Program-made: the position numbers and the translations under genes
Shown: piece after piece, positions 1 to 6,822 of the stretch
Layout of the letters: the number at the start of each line of letters is the position of its first letter
How positions within the stretch are numbered: the first letter of the stretch is position 1
The notes under the pieces: generated by a model
What the model was told of the DNA's origin: nothing
Database searches by the model: none
The model's input: only the letters and a program-made list of their open reading frames with translations
Assembly: GCA_029244465.1 (NCBI GenBank)
Contig: JAQWQN010000036.1
Span: 1-10,756 of the forward strand
DNA from: Pseudomonadales bacterium
GTDB lineage: Bacteria; Pseudomonadota; Gammaproteobacteria; Pseudomonadales; Azotimanducaceae
Length of the DNA stretch: 10,756 nucleotides
Direction of reading: 5' to 3'

Positions 1-2
1 GG

Positions 3-188
3 CATCACATCGAACAGGGCCTGCGATCTGTTGTACGGCGCTTGCAAAGGGATTTGGATCTGGCACACGTGGTCTCCCATTGCGCTGAGCGGATCGGTGA
101 TACAGACGAGCTATTAAAGCAGCTTTATCCAGACTTACGCACCGCATTTACAGACTGGAATGCCTTCGAGGCTATCGCCGCACGATAG
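3..188 (+). CDS. C-terminal end of an unrecognised protein (5' truncated)
   Basis: An open frame enters from the left edge and stops at TAG 186-188, leaving 61 residues. The visible tail is helical and charged, starting HHIEQGLRSVVRRLQRDLDL, with a later segment LYPDLRTAFTDWNAFEAIAAR-like in character and a single cysteine. There is no membrane segment and no motif I recognise. The other two forward frames are closed within about 120 bases, so this is the only candidate. It is followed by a non-coding stretch of about 500 bases, so it is probably the last gene of its transcript. No function is offered; the upstream sequence would be needed to identify the family. Confidence 0.55.
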   Translation, partial: HHIEQGLRSVVRRLQRDLDLAHVVSHCAERIGDTDELLKQLYPDLRTAFTDWNAFEAIAAR

Positions 189-300
189 CATTCGCGAAGA
201 TCAGTTCTTCCATAAGCTCCATGCTGTCGCATCTCTTAGCTTTTCCGGCTTATCCCCTACAGCGTCCGCCTTAATAGTTTCTTGTCCAGAGGCGAAAGAA

Positions 301-371
301 CGGGGCAAATCGTCTTGTCCCGCCAATCGGCGTTTTTAAACTCGTTTAAAAACGCCGATAAGTCTGCCCCG
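301..371. repeat. Nested palindrome: perfect 16-bp hairpin inside a 7-bp outer stem
   Basis: The arms ATCGGCGTTTTTAAAC (326-341) and GTTTAAAAACGCCGAT (344-359) are perfect reverse complements separated by only two bases. Around them, CGGGGCA (301-307) pairs with TGCCCCG (365-371). A competing local hairpin pairs CGGGGCAA (301-308) with TTGTCCCG (315-322, one G-U pair). The right arm is not followed by a T run, so it does not look like an ordinary intrinsic terminator. It could be a REP- or MITE-like element, a protein-binding palindrome or a structured RNA. The pairing is directly visible; the role is unknown. Confidence 0.8.
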
Positions 372-640
372 TATACGCAGCTTATTTGCAGTGTCCGAAC
401 ACGGTCAGGTCTGCCCTTGACGTAGTTTCAATCCTCACTGTCCCAAACGCCAAAGTTGGTTAGACACATTTGCTCACGTTCTAAGAATCGAATGAAATAG
501 TTTGCTAGAGCCGACGCCGCCCCCTCCGCAAAGGCCACTCACCCTGAAGACAGGCCCGGTATCAGCGCAATCATCGTCATTTTGGCAATGTGCACCCTAC
601 CCTCGGGGTTGTTCAATCCACTTATGCCCCATAAGGACAG

Positions 641-668
641 TTGACGCTGGCATTCGCTCCAGTAATCT
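641..668 (+). promoter_or_regulatory. Possible sigma-70 promoter for the oxidoreductase-dsbB pair
   Basis: TTGACG (641-646, 5 of 6 matches to the -35 consensus) is separated by 16 bases from TAATCT (663-668, a weak -10 with 3 of 6 matches). Transcription would begin near 675, giving a 5' leader of about 30 bases before the TTG start at 705. Placement is good but the -10 is poor, so this is only a candidate. Confidence 0.3.
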
Positions 669-704
669 AGCGCTTCCCAAAAAAACCACCGGGATCAATC
701 GAAA

Positions 705-1682
705 TTGCGCACCATCCTCTGCAGAAGCCATGGACCACCTGAAAGCCTGACCGTCGAAGAAGTTCCTGATCCGAGGCCCACTGCTCAGGAAGTTGTCATT
801 GATATACGTGCGAGCGCACTCAATTTCCCAGATGTACTCATGGTCCAAGGCAAGTATCAGTCCCAACCTGATTTGCCCTTCGCGCCTGGCGGCGAAATTT
901 CAGGAGTCATTAGCGCGCTTGGAGATAGCGTCGAGAATTGGCAGGTCGGCGACGAGGTCTTTGCCGGATGCGGTCATGGCGGGTTTGCTGAAAAAGTCGC
1001 CCTAAACGCAAAGTCGCTGCGCGCAAAACCTGGCAATTTGAGCTTCGCCCAGGCTGCTGGCATGACGACAACCTACGGCACGTCCTACTATGCGCTCAAA
1101 CAACGGGCCGACCTTAAAGCGGGCGAAAATCTACTCGTACTTGGCGCCGCTGGTGGCGTCGGCTTGGCGGCAGTCGAACTCGGCAAAGCCATGGGAGCCC
1201 GCGTCATTGCTGCTGCAAGTACCAACGAAAAGCTCGCTGTCGCTAAGCAGGCTGGTGCCGATGAATGCATTAACTATTCTGACGGTCAACTAAAGGAGAA
1301 GGTCAAAGCGCTAACAAACGGGGCCGGGGCAGATGTCATCTATGATCCGGTAGGCGGACCTTTGTTCGACCAATGCATGCGATGTATCAACTGGTACGGG
1401 CGCGTGCTTGTGGTCGGTTTCGTTGGCGGAGATATCCCCAAGCTCCCAACAAACCTCGTACTCCTAAAAAGCTGCCAGGTGATTGGTGTCTTTTACGGCG
1501 CATTTGCAGGCCGCTTTGCGGTCGAGAATGAACAAAATTTTCGCGAAATTATGGATTTCGTACAATCTGGGCAATTAAACCCGCTAGTTGGACAGAGCTT
1601 TGCATTCGATGAGTACGCTGATGCACTGAACTGTCTAGAACAGCGCCGCGCCCTTGGCAAACTGGTATTACAAATTTCATGA
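705..1682 (+). CDS. NADPH:quinone oxidoreductase family protein (zinc-free MDR)
   Basis: This 325-residue protein belongs to the medium-chain dehydrogenase/reductase superfamily, quinone oxidoreductase branch, which reduces quinones or activated alkenes with NAD(P)H in the cytoplasm. The N-terminal GroES-like domain (about 1-120) contains NFPDVLMVQGKY (40-51) and APGGEISG (60-67). The Rossmann domain carries the nucleotide loop GAAGGVG (147-153). Cysteine and histidine ligands of zinc alcohol dehydrogenases are absent, and length is typical. The TTG start is chosen because MRTILCRSHGPPESL aligns with the family's usual beginning and an in-frame TAA lies at 663-665; the ribosome-binding site is weak (GGGA at 691-694). 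Its stop overlaps the dsbB start (ATGA), so the two are translationally coupled. The exact substrate cannot be told. Confidence 0.9.
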   Translation: MRTILCRSHGPPESLTVEEVPDPRPTAQEVVIDIRASALNFPDVLMVQGKYQSQPDLPFAPGGEISGVISALGDSVENWQVGDEVFAGCGHGGFAEKVALNAKSLRAKPGNLSFAQAAGMTTTYGTSYYALKQRADLKAGENLLVLGAAGGVGLAAVELGKAMGARVIAAASTNEKLAVAKQAGADECINYSDGQLKEKVKALTNGAGADVIYDPVGGPLFDQCMRCINWYGRVLVVGFVGGDIPKLPTNLVLLKSCQVIGVFYGAFAGRFAVENEQNFREIMDFVQSGQLNPLVGQSFAFDEYADALNCLEQRRALGKLVLQIS

Positions 1683-2176
1683 CAACACAATCCTTTAATA
1701 CAGCCCAGATGTGGGCACTGCTGATCTGCTTCGTTTCCGGCGCACTCCTGACCGGCGCGCTTTACTTCGAATTCATACGTGGCCTCGCGCCATGTCCACT
1801 GTGCATGATGCAGAGAGTTTGGTTCGCGCTGGCCGCAATGACCGCCTATGTCTCGCTGCTCCACAAGCCCCGCTTAGGTATCTACCCGTTAGTGAGTTTA
1901 GTTTGCGCATCGACTGGCGGTTATTTTTCAATCCGACAACTCTGGTTACAAAGCCTCCCAGAAGAGCAAGTCCCGGCGTGTGGTCCCGACTTGCAATACA
2001 TGCTCGACGTTTTTCCGCTCGGGGATGTCTTGGTCGCGATGACACAAGGTACCGGTGACTGTGCCAAGACCGCCTGGTCTTTCATCGGCGTGGCGCTACC
2101 AGGGTGGGCGCTCGTTGGCTTTATCGTGCTTGCCGTACTGGCAACTTTACAGCTCAAATCAGGGCTAAAACGCTGA
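1679..2176 (+). CDS. dsbB: Disulfide bond formation protein B (DsbB)
   Basis: This is an inner-membrane protein that reoxidises periplasmic DsbA and passes the electrons to ubiquinone or menaquinone. It has 165 residues, close to the family's usual length, with four predicted membrane helices (about 10-30, 45-62, 67-88 and 139-160). The first redox pair is C39-P-L-C42, followed by QR (45-46) matching the quinone-site arginine region. The second periplasmic loop carries C101 and C128, the pair that exchanges with DsbA. All four essential cysteines are therefore present. The start ATG overlaps the stop of the oxidoreductase gene by four bases, implying one transcript. Whether that partner shares a quinone-related role with DsbB is only inference. 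Pseudomonas has a homologue (dsbH) in a comparable neighbourhood. Confidence 0.95.
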   Translation: MTTQSFNTAQMWALLICFVSGALLTGALYFEFIRGLAPCPLCMMQRVWFALAAMTAYVSLLHKPRLGIYPLVSLVCASTGGYFSIRQLWLQSLPEEQVPACGPDLQYMLDVFPLGDVLVAMTQGTGDCAKTAWSFIGVALPGWALVGFIVLAVLATLQLKSGLKR

Positions 2177-2330
2177 CAAAGCCTGCTGCTTAGATCGAGT
2201 GCTCTGTTTTCCTTATGCCGGTTAAAGAAGCTATTAAGGGAAACGCAGCCGCGACATTCCGGCACCACTAACGCTCGGAAAGTCGACGCTCAAACCAGGC
2301 GAGTAGAGTCGTTGTTGGTTCTCTAAATCA

Positions 2331-2370
2331 CCAGGCTAACCCGGAAAGAGCCTGGAATAGGAAAGGCTCT
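2331..2370 (+). other. Two mutually exclusive hairpins
   Basis: CCAGGCT (2331-2337) pairs perfectly with AGCCTGG (2349-2355), 11-base loop. AGAGCC (2347-2352) pairs perfectly with GGCTCT (2365-2370), 12-base loop. Both stems need bases 2349-2352, so only one can form at a time, as in an attenuator or riboswitch. Neither is followed by a T run and no gene starts nearby downstream, so a switch function is speculative. Confidence 0.4.
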
Positions 2371-2617
2371 CAACGTGGCAACGCAGGCAATACCGCGCAA
2401 GGCGCTTTGTCGCTCTGTTTGCCATTACGATCAGTCAACAATTAACTGCTCGGGAGGCGACGGTTCAACATCCGCTGCCCAGCACCTAAACTCGCCCTGT
2501 CTCGTCACCCTCGGCTTCTAGACATTTTGTTGCACAATAATTCAAGCAAATACCTAAAAATGTCATCACAAACAGACTGTAAGTGAATAGTGTGATTGAA
2601 AAAAATAACTTGTATAG

Positions 2618-2626
2618 TTATCCACA
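2618..2626 (+). promoter_or_regulatory. Perfect DnaA box
   Basis: TTATCCACA matches the strongest Escherichia coli DnaA-box sequence exactly. It lies in an AT-rich stretch 209 bases upstream of the ParA-like gene. Only one copy is seen and dnaA, dnaN and gidA are not in the window, so it is not evidence of oriC by itself. It may be a DnaA-regulated site or a chance match. Confidence 0.5.
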
Positions 2627-2750
2627 GGCCGTAATATTATCAGACCTAGGGTGAGACATTTAACGCGCGACAAGAAAAAGAAAAGCGCGATACAAACGCA
2701 TTTTTAAAGGCTGGGGCATCATCAGTCAACGTGGGCGTTTGCAGATATGA

Positions 2751-2778
2751 CTGACGACACACGCAAGACAATCATAGT
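2751..2778 (+). promoter_or_regulatory. Possible promoter of the ParA-like gene
   Basis: CTGACG (2751-2756, 4 of 6 to the -35 consensus), 16 bases, CATAGT (2773-2778, 4 of 6 to the -10). The start would be near 2785, about 50 bases before ATG 2835. An inverted repeat CAGTCA (2723-2728) / TGACTG (2748-2753) abuts and overlaps the -35 and could be an operator. Moderate matches only. Confidence 0.25.
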
Positions 2779-2834
2779 CACGGTTTGTGTTCACCCTCTG
2801 ATTGTAAATGGGAAGCACTGGGCGGAACGACATT

Positions 2835-3578
2835 ATGGAATCACCGACACGCCGAATCCTCGTCATCAATGGCAAAGGTGGATGCGGTAAAACCACGATC
2901 GCAACTAATTTGGCGGTAGCCTTTGCCTGTTCAGGCACGAACGTCGCGCTGCTGGATAATGACCCACAAGGTAGCAGCACGTATTGGGCCAGCCAAAGAA
3001 GCGCAGAGTTACCTCACGTCGAAATCGTGGCAAAGCACCAACGCCCTGGCATGTACCAAACCAAGGCCTTCCATGATCGCCTACCATCGGACACTGAAAT
3101 GATCGTGATCGATGGTCACAGCAATGCGCGCGGCCACGATCTAGACAGTCTGCTGCGCCAAACCGACATCATTCTCGTACCTATCTTGCCATCGTCGATC
3201 GACATACGCGCGGGCGGACAATTCATCACAGATCTGCTCACGCATCCACTCTTTCGCGCAGCACCAAGACCTGTCGGAGTCATCGCCAACAGAATTCAGC
3301 CAAACACTCAGACGCATGACAAACTCATGAACTTTTTAGACTGCCTGGATGTCCCCGCCGTTGCACAATTTCGAGACTCTCCGGTCTATACCGACGCCGC
3401 AGAACTCGGTCAAGGTGTTGTCGACATGGTTGATTGTCGCGCTGCTCGGAAAGAAACGGCACAGTGGAAAAAGTTGATTGCGTGGATCGACGAGCACCTC
3501 CAGCCCCAGGCTCTGGTACGCAAGGCGCCCAAAGCTGCAGATCGAAAACCTACGTCAATCTCGGCAACGTCTGCCTAA
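2835..3578 (+). CDS. Orphan ParA/MinD-family ATPase
   Basis: This 247-residue protein is a deviant-Walker ATPase of the ParA superfamily, which forms ATP-dependent dimers to position DNA or protein cargo. The deviant Walker A motif is GKGGCGKTT (13-21), with signature lysine K14 and P-loop K19. The Walker A' segment is LLDNDPQGSS (39-48). Walker B is MIVID (89-93), but the usual TPAG or PP after the aspartate is replaced by GHSNARG (94-100). LVPILPSSIDIRA (114-126) is typical of chromosomal ParA-like proteins. I chose ATG 2835 over ATG 2808 because family members begin a few residues before the RILVIN strand and GGCGGA (2821-2826) is a suitable ribosome-binding site. No ParB-like gene is nearby, so cargo and partner are unknown. 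Whether the altered switch region still hydrolyses ATP normally cannot be told. Confidence 0.85.
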   Translation: MESPTRRILVINGKGGCGKTTIATNLAVAFACSGTNVALLDNDPQGSSTYWASQRSAELPHVEIVAKHQRPGMYQTKAFHDRLPSDTEMIVIDGHSNARGHDLDSLLRQTDIILVPILPSSIDIRAGGQFITDLLTHPLFRAAPRPVGVIANRIQPNTQTHDKLMNFLDCLDVPAVAQFRDSPVYTDAAELGQGVVDMVDCRAARKETAQWKKLIAWIDEHLQPQALVRKAPKAADRKPTSISATSA

Positions 3579-3693
3579 ACCGCACTGCCAACTACGTAAA
3601 GTAGACTTCGTCTTTGGGTGGCATGCACCTGTATCACATTCACATTTAGATTTAAATTAGAGCTTCACTCCGTGGAGCCCATTGGAAACATTC

Positions 3694-5553
3694 ATGTTGC
3701 GTTCGGAGACTCTGCAGTTCAAACGCGGTGACGAACTGCTTTTTGAAAATCTCAGTTTTGTTGTCCACCCCGGCCAACGTGTGGCCGTCGCTGGCCGTAA
3801 CGGCGTTGGTAAATCAACGCTTTTCGAGCTCATCCTGGGGCAACTAAACTCCGACGTTGGCGACCTTACCTATCCAACCGGTTGGACGATTGGGTATATG
3901 GAGCAGGAAGCTGAAGTGACTGATCGAGCCGCTTTGGAATACGTCATCGATGGTCACAAAGCGCTAAGGCGGGTCGAACGTAGCATTGCCACGGAACAAA
4001 ACGAACACAAACTCGCTACGCTACATAGCGAATACCACGACCTTGGCGGATACGAGGCACACGCCCTCGCCGGAGAAATTCTACATGGGTTAGGGTTTTC
4101 CGGGGAAGACTTCGAGAAGCCCTACTCAGACTTTTCCGGGGGTTGGCGCATACGACTAAACCTCGCCCAGGCATTGATGCGTCCTTGTGACCTGCTGCTT
4201 CTCGATGAGCCAACCAATCACCTCGATCTTGAAACCATCATGTGGCTCGAAGGTTGGCTGCGCAGGTTTGAGGGCACCGTTCTAATCATCGCGCACGACC
4301 GTGCATTTCTAGATGCCTCCACCGATCACACCTTGTATCTGTCAGGTAAGACTGGGCGCTTGTATTCGGGTAATTACTCATCCTGTGAGCGACAGCGCGC
4401 AGAACAACTCGAGCAGGAGCAGGCAATCGCCACCAAACAAGCAGCGCAAGCTGCTCATATTCAGAAGTTTGTTGATCGCTTCAGAGCAAAGGCAAGCAAA
4501 GCAAAGCAGGTTCAGAGCCGTATCAAGGCTCTGGAACGTCTACAATTTACTGTCTCCGTACACGTTGATTCACCCTATCGAGTACAATTTCAAGATCCGG
4601 AGAAAGTCTCCAACCCGTTGCTGTCATTCAGGGATTTAGCGCTTGGCTACGACGACACTGTCGTTATTAAAGAGCTCAGTCAAACCCTGCTGCCTGGGGC
4701 TAGAATCGGCGTTCTTGGACACAATGGCGCGGGCAAATCTACCCTGCTTAAAGCTCTCGTCGGGGATCTCGAGCCACTTTCAGGAGAGCTGCATCTAGGG
4801 CTGCATTGTGCGGTCGGCTACTTTGCCCAGCATCAGCTCGAGTCTCTCGATTCCAATCAAACAGCTCTACGCGCCATCACTGAGGAAAACTCTGCATGGT
4901 CGGAGCAACAGGCGCGCGACTTTCTCGGCGGCTGGGGCTTCACGGCAGACATGACAGTCAGGCCCATCAGTACGCTGTCGGGTGGCGAGAAAGCCCGCCT
5001 CGTGCTAGCCAAGATCGCCCTCCATAGACCTGCCATGTTGATCCTGGACGAACCGACAAACCACCTTGATTTGGATATGCGTGACGCGCTGGCAATGGCA
5101 CTCCAAGGCTATGAAGGGGCAGTCGTTATCGTGTCACACGACCGATCTCTGCTTGAAAAAACCGTCGACGATTTTTGGCTATTGCGAGCCGGCGCACTAA
5201 CCTCGTTTCAAGGTGATCTCGACGACTATGCTGACCTCGAGCGCATTGTGCCTGGCTCAAGCAAGAAAACCTCGCATTCCAAAAAAAGCGATCGTCAGGC
5301 CCGCGCAAAAAAGCGGGCTGCAGAGCAGGCGCTGCGAAAAAAGGTAACCCACCTAGAACGGAGCATGGAGAAAAGCGGGGCGAAACTTGCTGATATAGAG
5401 CATCGCTTGGCAGACAAGGCAACCTACGAGAGTCTAGACAAAGATGCGCTCGACAAGCTATTAAAAGAAACAGGCCAACTCCGCAAACATCTCGAGCAAA
5501 CAGAAGAAGAGTGGTTGAGCGCGACCCAGACCTTGGAAGAAGCTATATCGTAG
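3694..5553 (+). CDS. yheS: ABC-F family ATPase, YheS type
   Basis: A soluble twin-ATPase of the ABC-F family, which acts on ribosomes rather than as a transporter. It has no membrane helices. Domain 1 has Walker A GRNGVGKST (34-42), signature SGGWR (148-152) and Walker B LLLLDEPTNHLD (D171, E172). Domain 2 has Walker A GHNGAGKST (342-350), signature SGGEK (429-433) and Walker B D452-E453. The linker carries the RFRAKASKAKQVQSRIKALE segment expected for the motif that reaches the P-site tRNA. The C-terminal ~100 residues are a lysine-rich, probable coiled coil. Sequence along the whole length resembles E. coli YheS (SDFSGGWR, ALEYVIDG, GYFAQHQLE). ATG 3694 fits the family start; a TTG at 3682 in the same frame is possible (GTGGAG 3672-3677 upstream). 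The next gene begins 38 bases after the stop, suggesting co-transcription. Confidence 0.93.
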   Translation: MLRSETLQFKRGDELLFENLSFVVHPGQRVAVAGRNGVGKSTLFELILGQLNSDVGDLTYPTGWTIGYMEQEAEVTDRAALEYVIDGHKALRRVERSIATEQNEHKLATLHSEYHDLGGYEAHALAGEILHGLGFSGEDFEKPYSDFSGGWRIRLNLAQALMRPCDLLLLDEPTNHLDLETIMWLEGWLRRFEGTVLIIAHDRAFLDASTDHTLYLSGKTGRLYSGNYSSCERQRAEQLEQEQAIATKQAAQAAHIQKFVDRFRAKASKAKQVQSRIKALERLQFTVSVHVDSPYRVQFQDPEKVSNPLLSFRDLALGYDDTVVIKELSQTLLPGARIGVLGHNGAGKSTLLKALVGDLEPLSGELHLGLHCAVGYFAQHQLESLDSNQTALRAITEENSAWSEQQARDFLGGWGFTADMTVRPISTLSGGEKARLVLAKIALHRPAMLILDEPTNHLDLDMRDALAMALQGYEGAVVIVSHDRSLLEKTVDDFWLLRAGALTSFQGDLDDYADLERIVPGSSKKTSHSKKSDRQARAKKRAAEQALRKKVTHLERSMEKSGAKLADIEHRLADKATYESLDKDALDKLLKETGQLRKHLEQTEEEWLSATQTLEEAIS

Positions 5554-5591
5554 CATCACGCGAGGCAACAATTTCTGGCGGCCTCAAGTTA

Positions 5592-6785
5592 ATGGCCAGG
5601 CCCAATGTTGCCAAGATGTTTGTCGCCTACTTGGTCACCTATACCGGTACCGCTATGGCGCCAATTGCCATGGCTTTTGGCGTCCTAGATCTAACTGGCT
5701 CCACTGCCGATGCATCGATCGTAATTGCAGCGCCCACTTTAGCCTCTATCGTCGTTTTATTAATTGGCGGTGCTGTTGCGGACCGCACCTCACGACACAA
5801 GGTGATCTATATCGCCGACAGCCTTTCGATGGTCGCCCAACTGTGCCTCGCTTGGCTGTTCCTTTCCGGTCACGCGACCATTCCGTTACTCACCCTGTTC
5901 ATGTTACTGAACGGTATCTCGATCGCCTTTCATATGCCGGCACTCATGGGGTTCATCGTCCAGCTAGTGAGTCCCGACGAATTACAGTATACCAACGCGA
6001 TCCTAGGCACAGCGCGTAACGGGGCGATAGCTGGCGGCGCTGCTTTGGGCGGCATCCTGGTGGCAACAGTGGGTGCAGGCTATACGCTTTTGATCGATGC
6101 TTTGACCTTCGGCGTTTCGGCTATCCTGATATTCACCGTCAAACCCGCCCCACAAACAGCGACGCCAACTGCCTCAATGCTTGCGGATCTCAAATTAGGG
6201 TGGCACGAGTTCACCTCCCATACCTGGTTGTGGGTTATCGTCCTGCAATTCTCTCTAATCGTCGCCGCGACGGAAGCTGTTTTTGGCTTGATCGGCCCAG
6301 CAATTGCCAAAAACACAATGCGCGGTGCTCAAGATTGGGGGTACATCGCTTCCGGTTTTGGTGTCGGGACTCTGGTCGGTGGACTGGTGGCAATGCGTCT
6401 ACGCCCGCGTTTTCCAATGCGGCTCGCGACACTCCTTGTGTTCACTTTTTCTGCAGTCTCGATCGCGCTCTATTTGTCCGCGCCGCTGTACCTCATCGTC
6501 TGCTCCGCTATTTTCAGTGGTTTAGCCGGCCAAATATTCGCCGTCCTCTGGCACACCACCCTACAATTAAAGGTACCAACACAGATGCTCTCTCGGGTCA
6601 GCGCATACGACCATCTCGGCTCGGTTGTCTTGGCCCCCTTGGGTATCGTCATCGGTGGGATTTGTTATGAGCTGTACGGTGCGCAGACCACGTTAACCGT
6701 TGCTATCGCGACCGTAATCGTGCCTACCATTTGCACCTTGTGTGTGCGTGACGTGCGAATGATGACCAACGAATCAGATCAATAA
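5592..6785 (+). CDS. MFS transporter (EntS/MFS_3-like exporter)
   Basis: A probable 12-helix inner-membrane transporter of the major facilitator superfamily, 397 residues. Helix 1 begins near residue 8. Motif A appears as GGAVADRTSRHK (59-70) between helices 2 and 3, with the conserved D64, R65 and R68. The following helices are hydrophobic and glycine-rich (for example GAIAGGAALGGILVATVGAGY). The overall pattern resembles the EntS-like, proton-driven exporter group, so export of a small molecule is likely, but the substrate is unknown. The frame is open upstream into the ABC-F gene, but ATG 5592 is preferred because residues before it are not helix-like or conserved; the ribosome-binding site is weak (GGCGG about ten bases upstream). 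A TetR repressor follows 37 bases after the stop, a common arrangement for regulated efflux. Confidence 0.88.
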   Translation: MARPNVAKMFVAYLVTYTGTAMAPIAMAFGVLDLTGSTADASIVIAAPTLASIVVLLIGGAVADRTSRHKVIYIADSLSMVAQLCLAWLFLSGHATIPLLTLFMLLNGISIAFHMPALMGFIVQLVSPDELQYTNAILGTARNGAIAGGAALGGILVATVGAGYTLLIDALTFGVSAILIFTVKPAPQTATPTASMLADLKLGWHEFTSHTWLWVIVLQFSLIVAATEAVFGLIGPAIAKNTMRGAQDWGYIASGFGVGTLVGGLVAMRLRPRFPMRLATLLVFTFSAVSIALYLSAPLYLIVCSAIFSGLAGQIFAVLWHTTLQLKVPTQMLSRVSAYDHLGSVVLAPLGIVIGGICYELYGAQTTLTVAIATVIVPTICTLCVRDVRMMTNESDQ

Positions 6786-6789
6786 TTAC

Positions 6790-6817
6790 TAGACCGATCG
6801 TTCGGTTTGACTATGAT
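6790..6817 (+). promoter_or_regulatory. TetR-type operator overlapping a promoter
   Basis: ACCGA (6793-6797) and TCGGT (6802-6806) form an inverted repeat around TCGT, the ACCGAnnnnTCGGT pattern common to TetR-family operators. It overlaps a candidate promoter: TAGACC (6790-6795), 16 bases, TATGAT (6812-6817, 5 of 6 to the -10). Repressor binding would block this promoter, consistent with autoregulation of the tetR gene starting at 6823. Predicted transcription start is about 6824, essentially at the start codon. Confidence 0.6.
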
Positions 6818-6822
6818 GGGGT

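Larger units (their letters stand above)
189..704. other. Long non-coding region with palindromic structures
   Basis: I see no convincing gene in these 516 bases. Short frames here have low-complexity or proline-rich products and no family resemblance. The stretch holds a strong palindrome cluster at 301-371, an 8-base direct repeat TCTTGTCC (280-287 and 313-320), another direct repeat GTCTGCCC (362-369 and 409-416), and a possible promoter at 641-668 for the downstream oxidoreductase. No classical terminator (GC stem followed by a T run) is visible after the truncated upstream gene. Confidence 0.6.
2177..2834. other. Long non-coding region with hairpins and an AT-rich DnaA-box segment
   Basis: I find no credible gene in these 658 bases. 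The left half contains two overlapping, competing hairpins (2331-2370). The right half turns AT-rich from about 2520 and holds an inverted repeat GACATTTT (2521-2528) / AAAATGTC (2557-2564), a second one ATCACA (2565-2570) / TGTGAT (2591-2596), a perfect DnaA box (2618-2626), and a direct repeat GCGCGA (2665-2670 and 2685-2690) with 20-base periodicity around a purine-rich A-tract. No clear terminator is seen after dsbB. Confidence 0.6.

Noticed and set aside
502..866. Open frames on both strands in the gap before the oxidoreductase (for example 502-750 + and 597-866 -)
   Set aside because: Their products resemble no family, and they overlap the clear oxidoreductase start.
2565..2596. ATCACA ... 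TGTGAT as a CRP site
   Set aside because: The CRP half-sites are in the wrong order (TGTGA should come first) and the spacing is 20 rather than 6 bases.
2500..2834. Chromosomal origin of replication
   Set aside because: Only one DnaA box is seen and none of the usual oriC neighbours (dnaA, dnaN, gidA, rpmH) are present.
2808..2834. Upstream ATG 2808 as the start of the ParA-like gene
   Set aside because: It has no ribosome-binding site and adds nine residues not expected before the first strand; ATG 2835 is better placed.
3694..5553. ABC transporter ATP-binding subunit
   Set aside because: Two ATPase domains joined by the ABC-F linker, with no permease gene attached, indicate a ribosome-acting ABC-F protein.
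5511..5591. GTG 5511 as the start of the MFS transporter
   Set aside because: It lies inside the ABC-F gene and adds 27 polar residues before the first membrane helix; ATG 5592 fits the family better.
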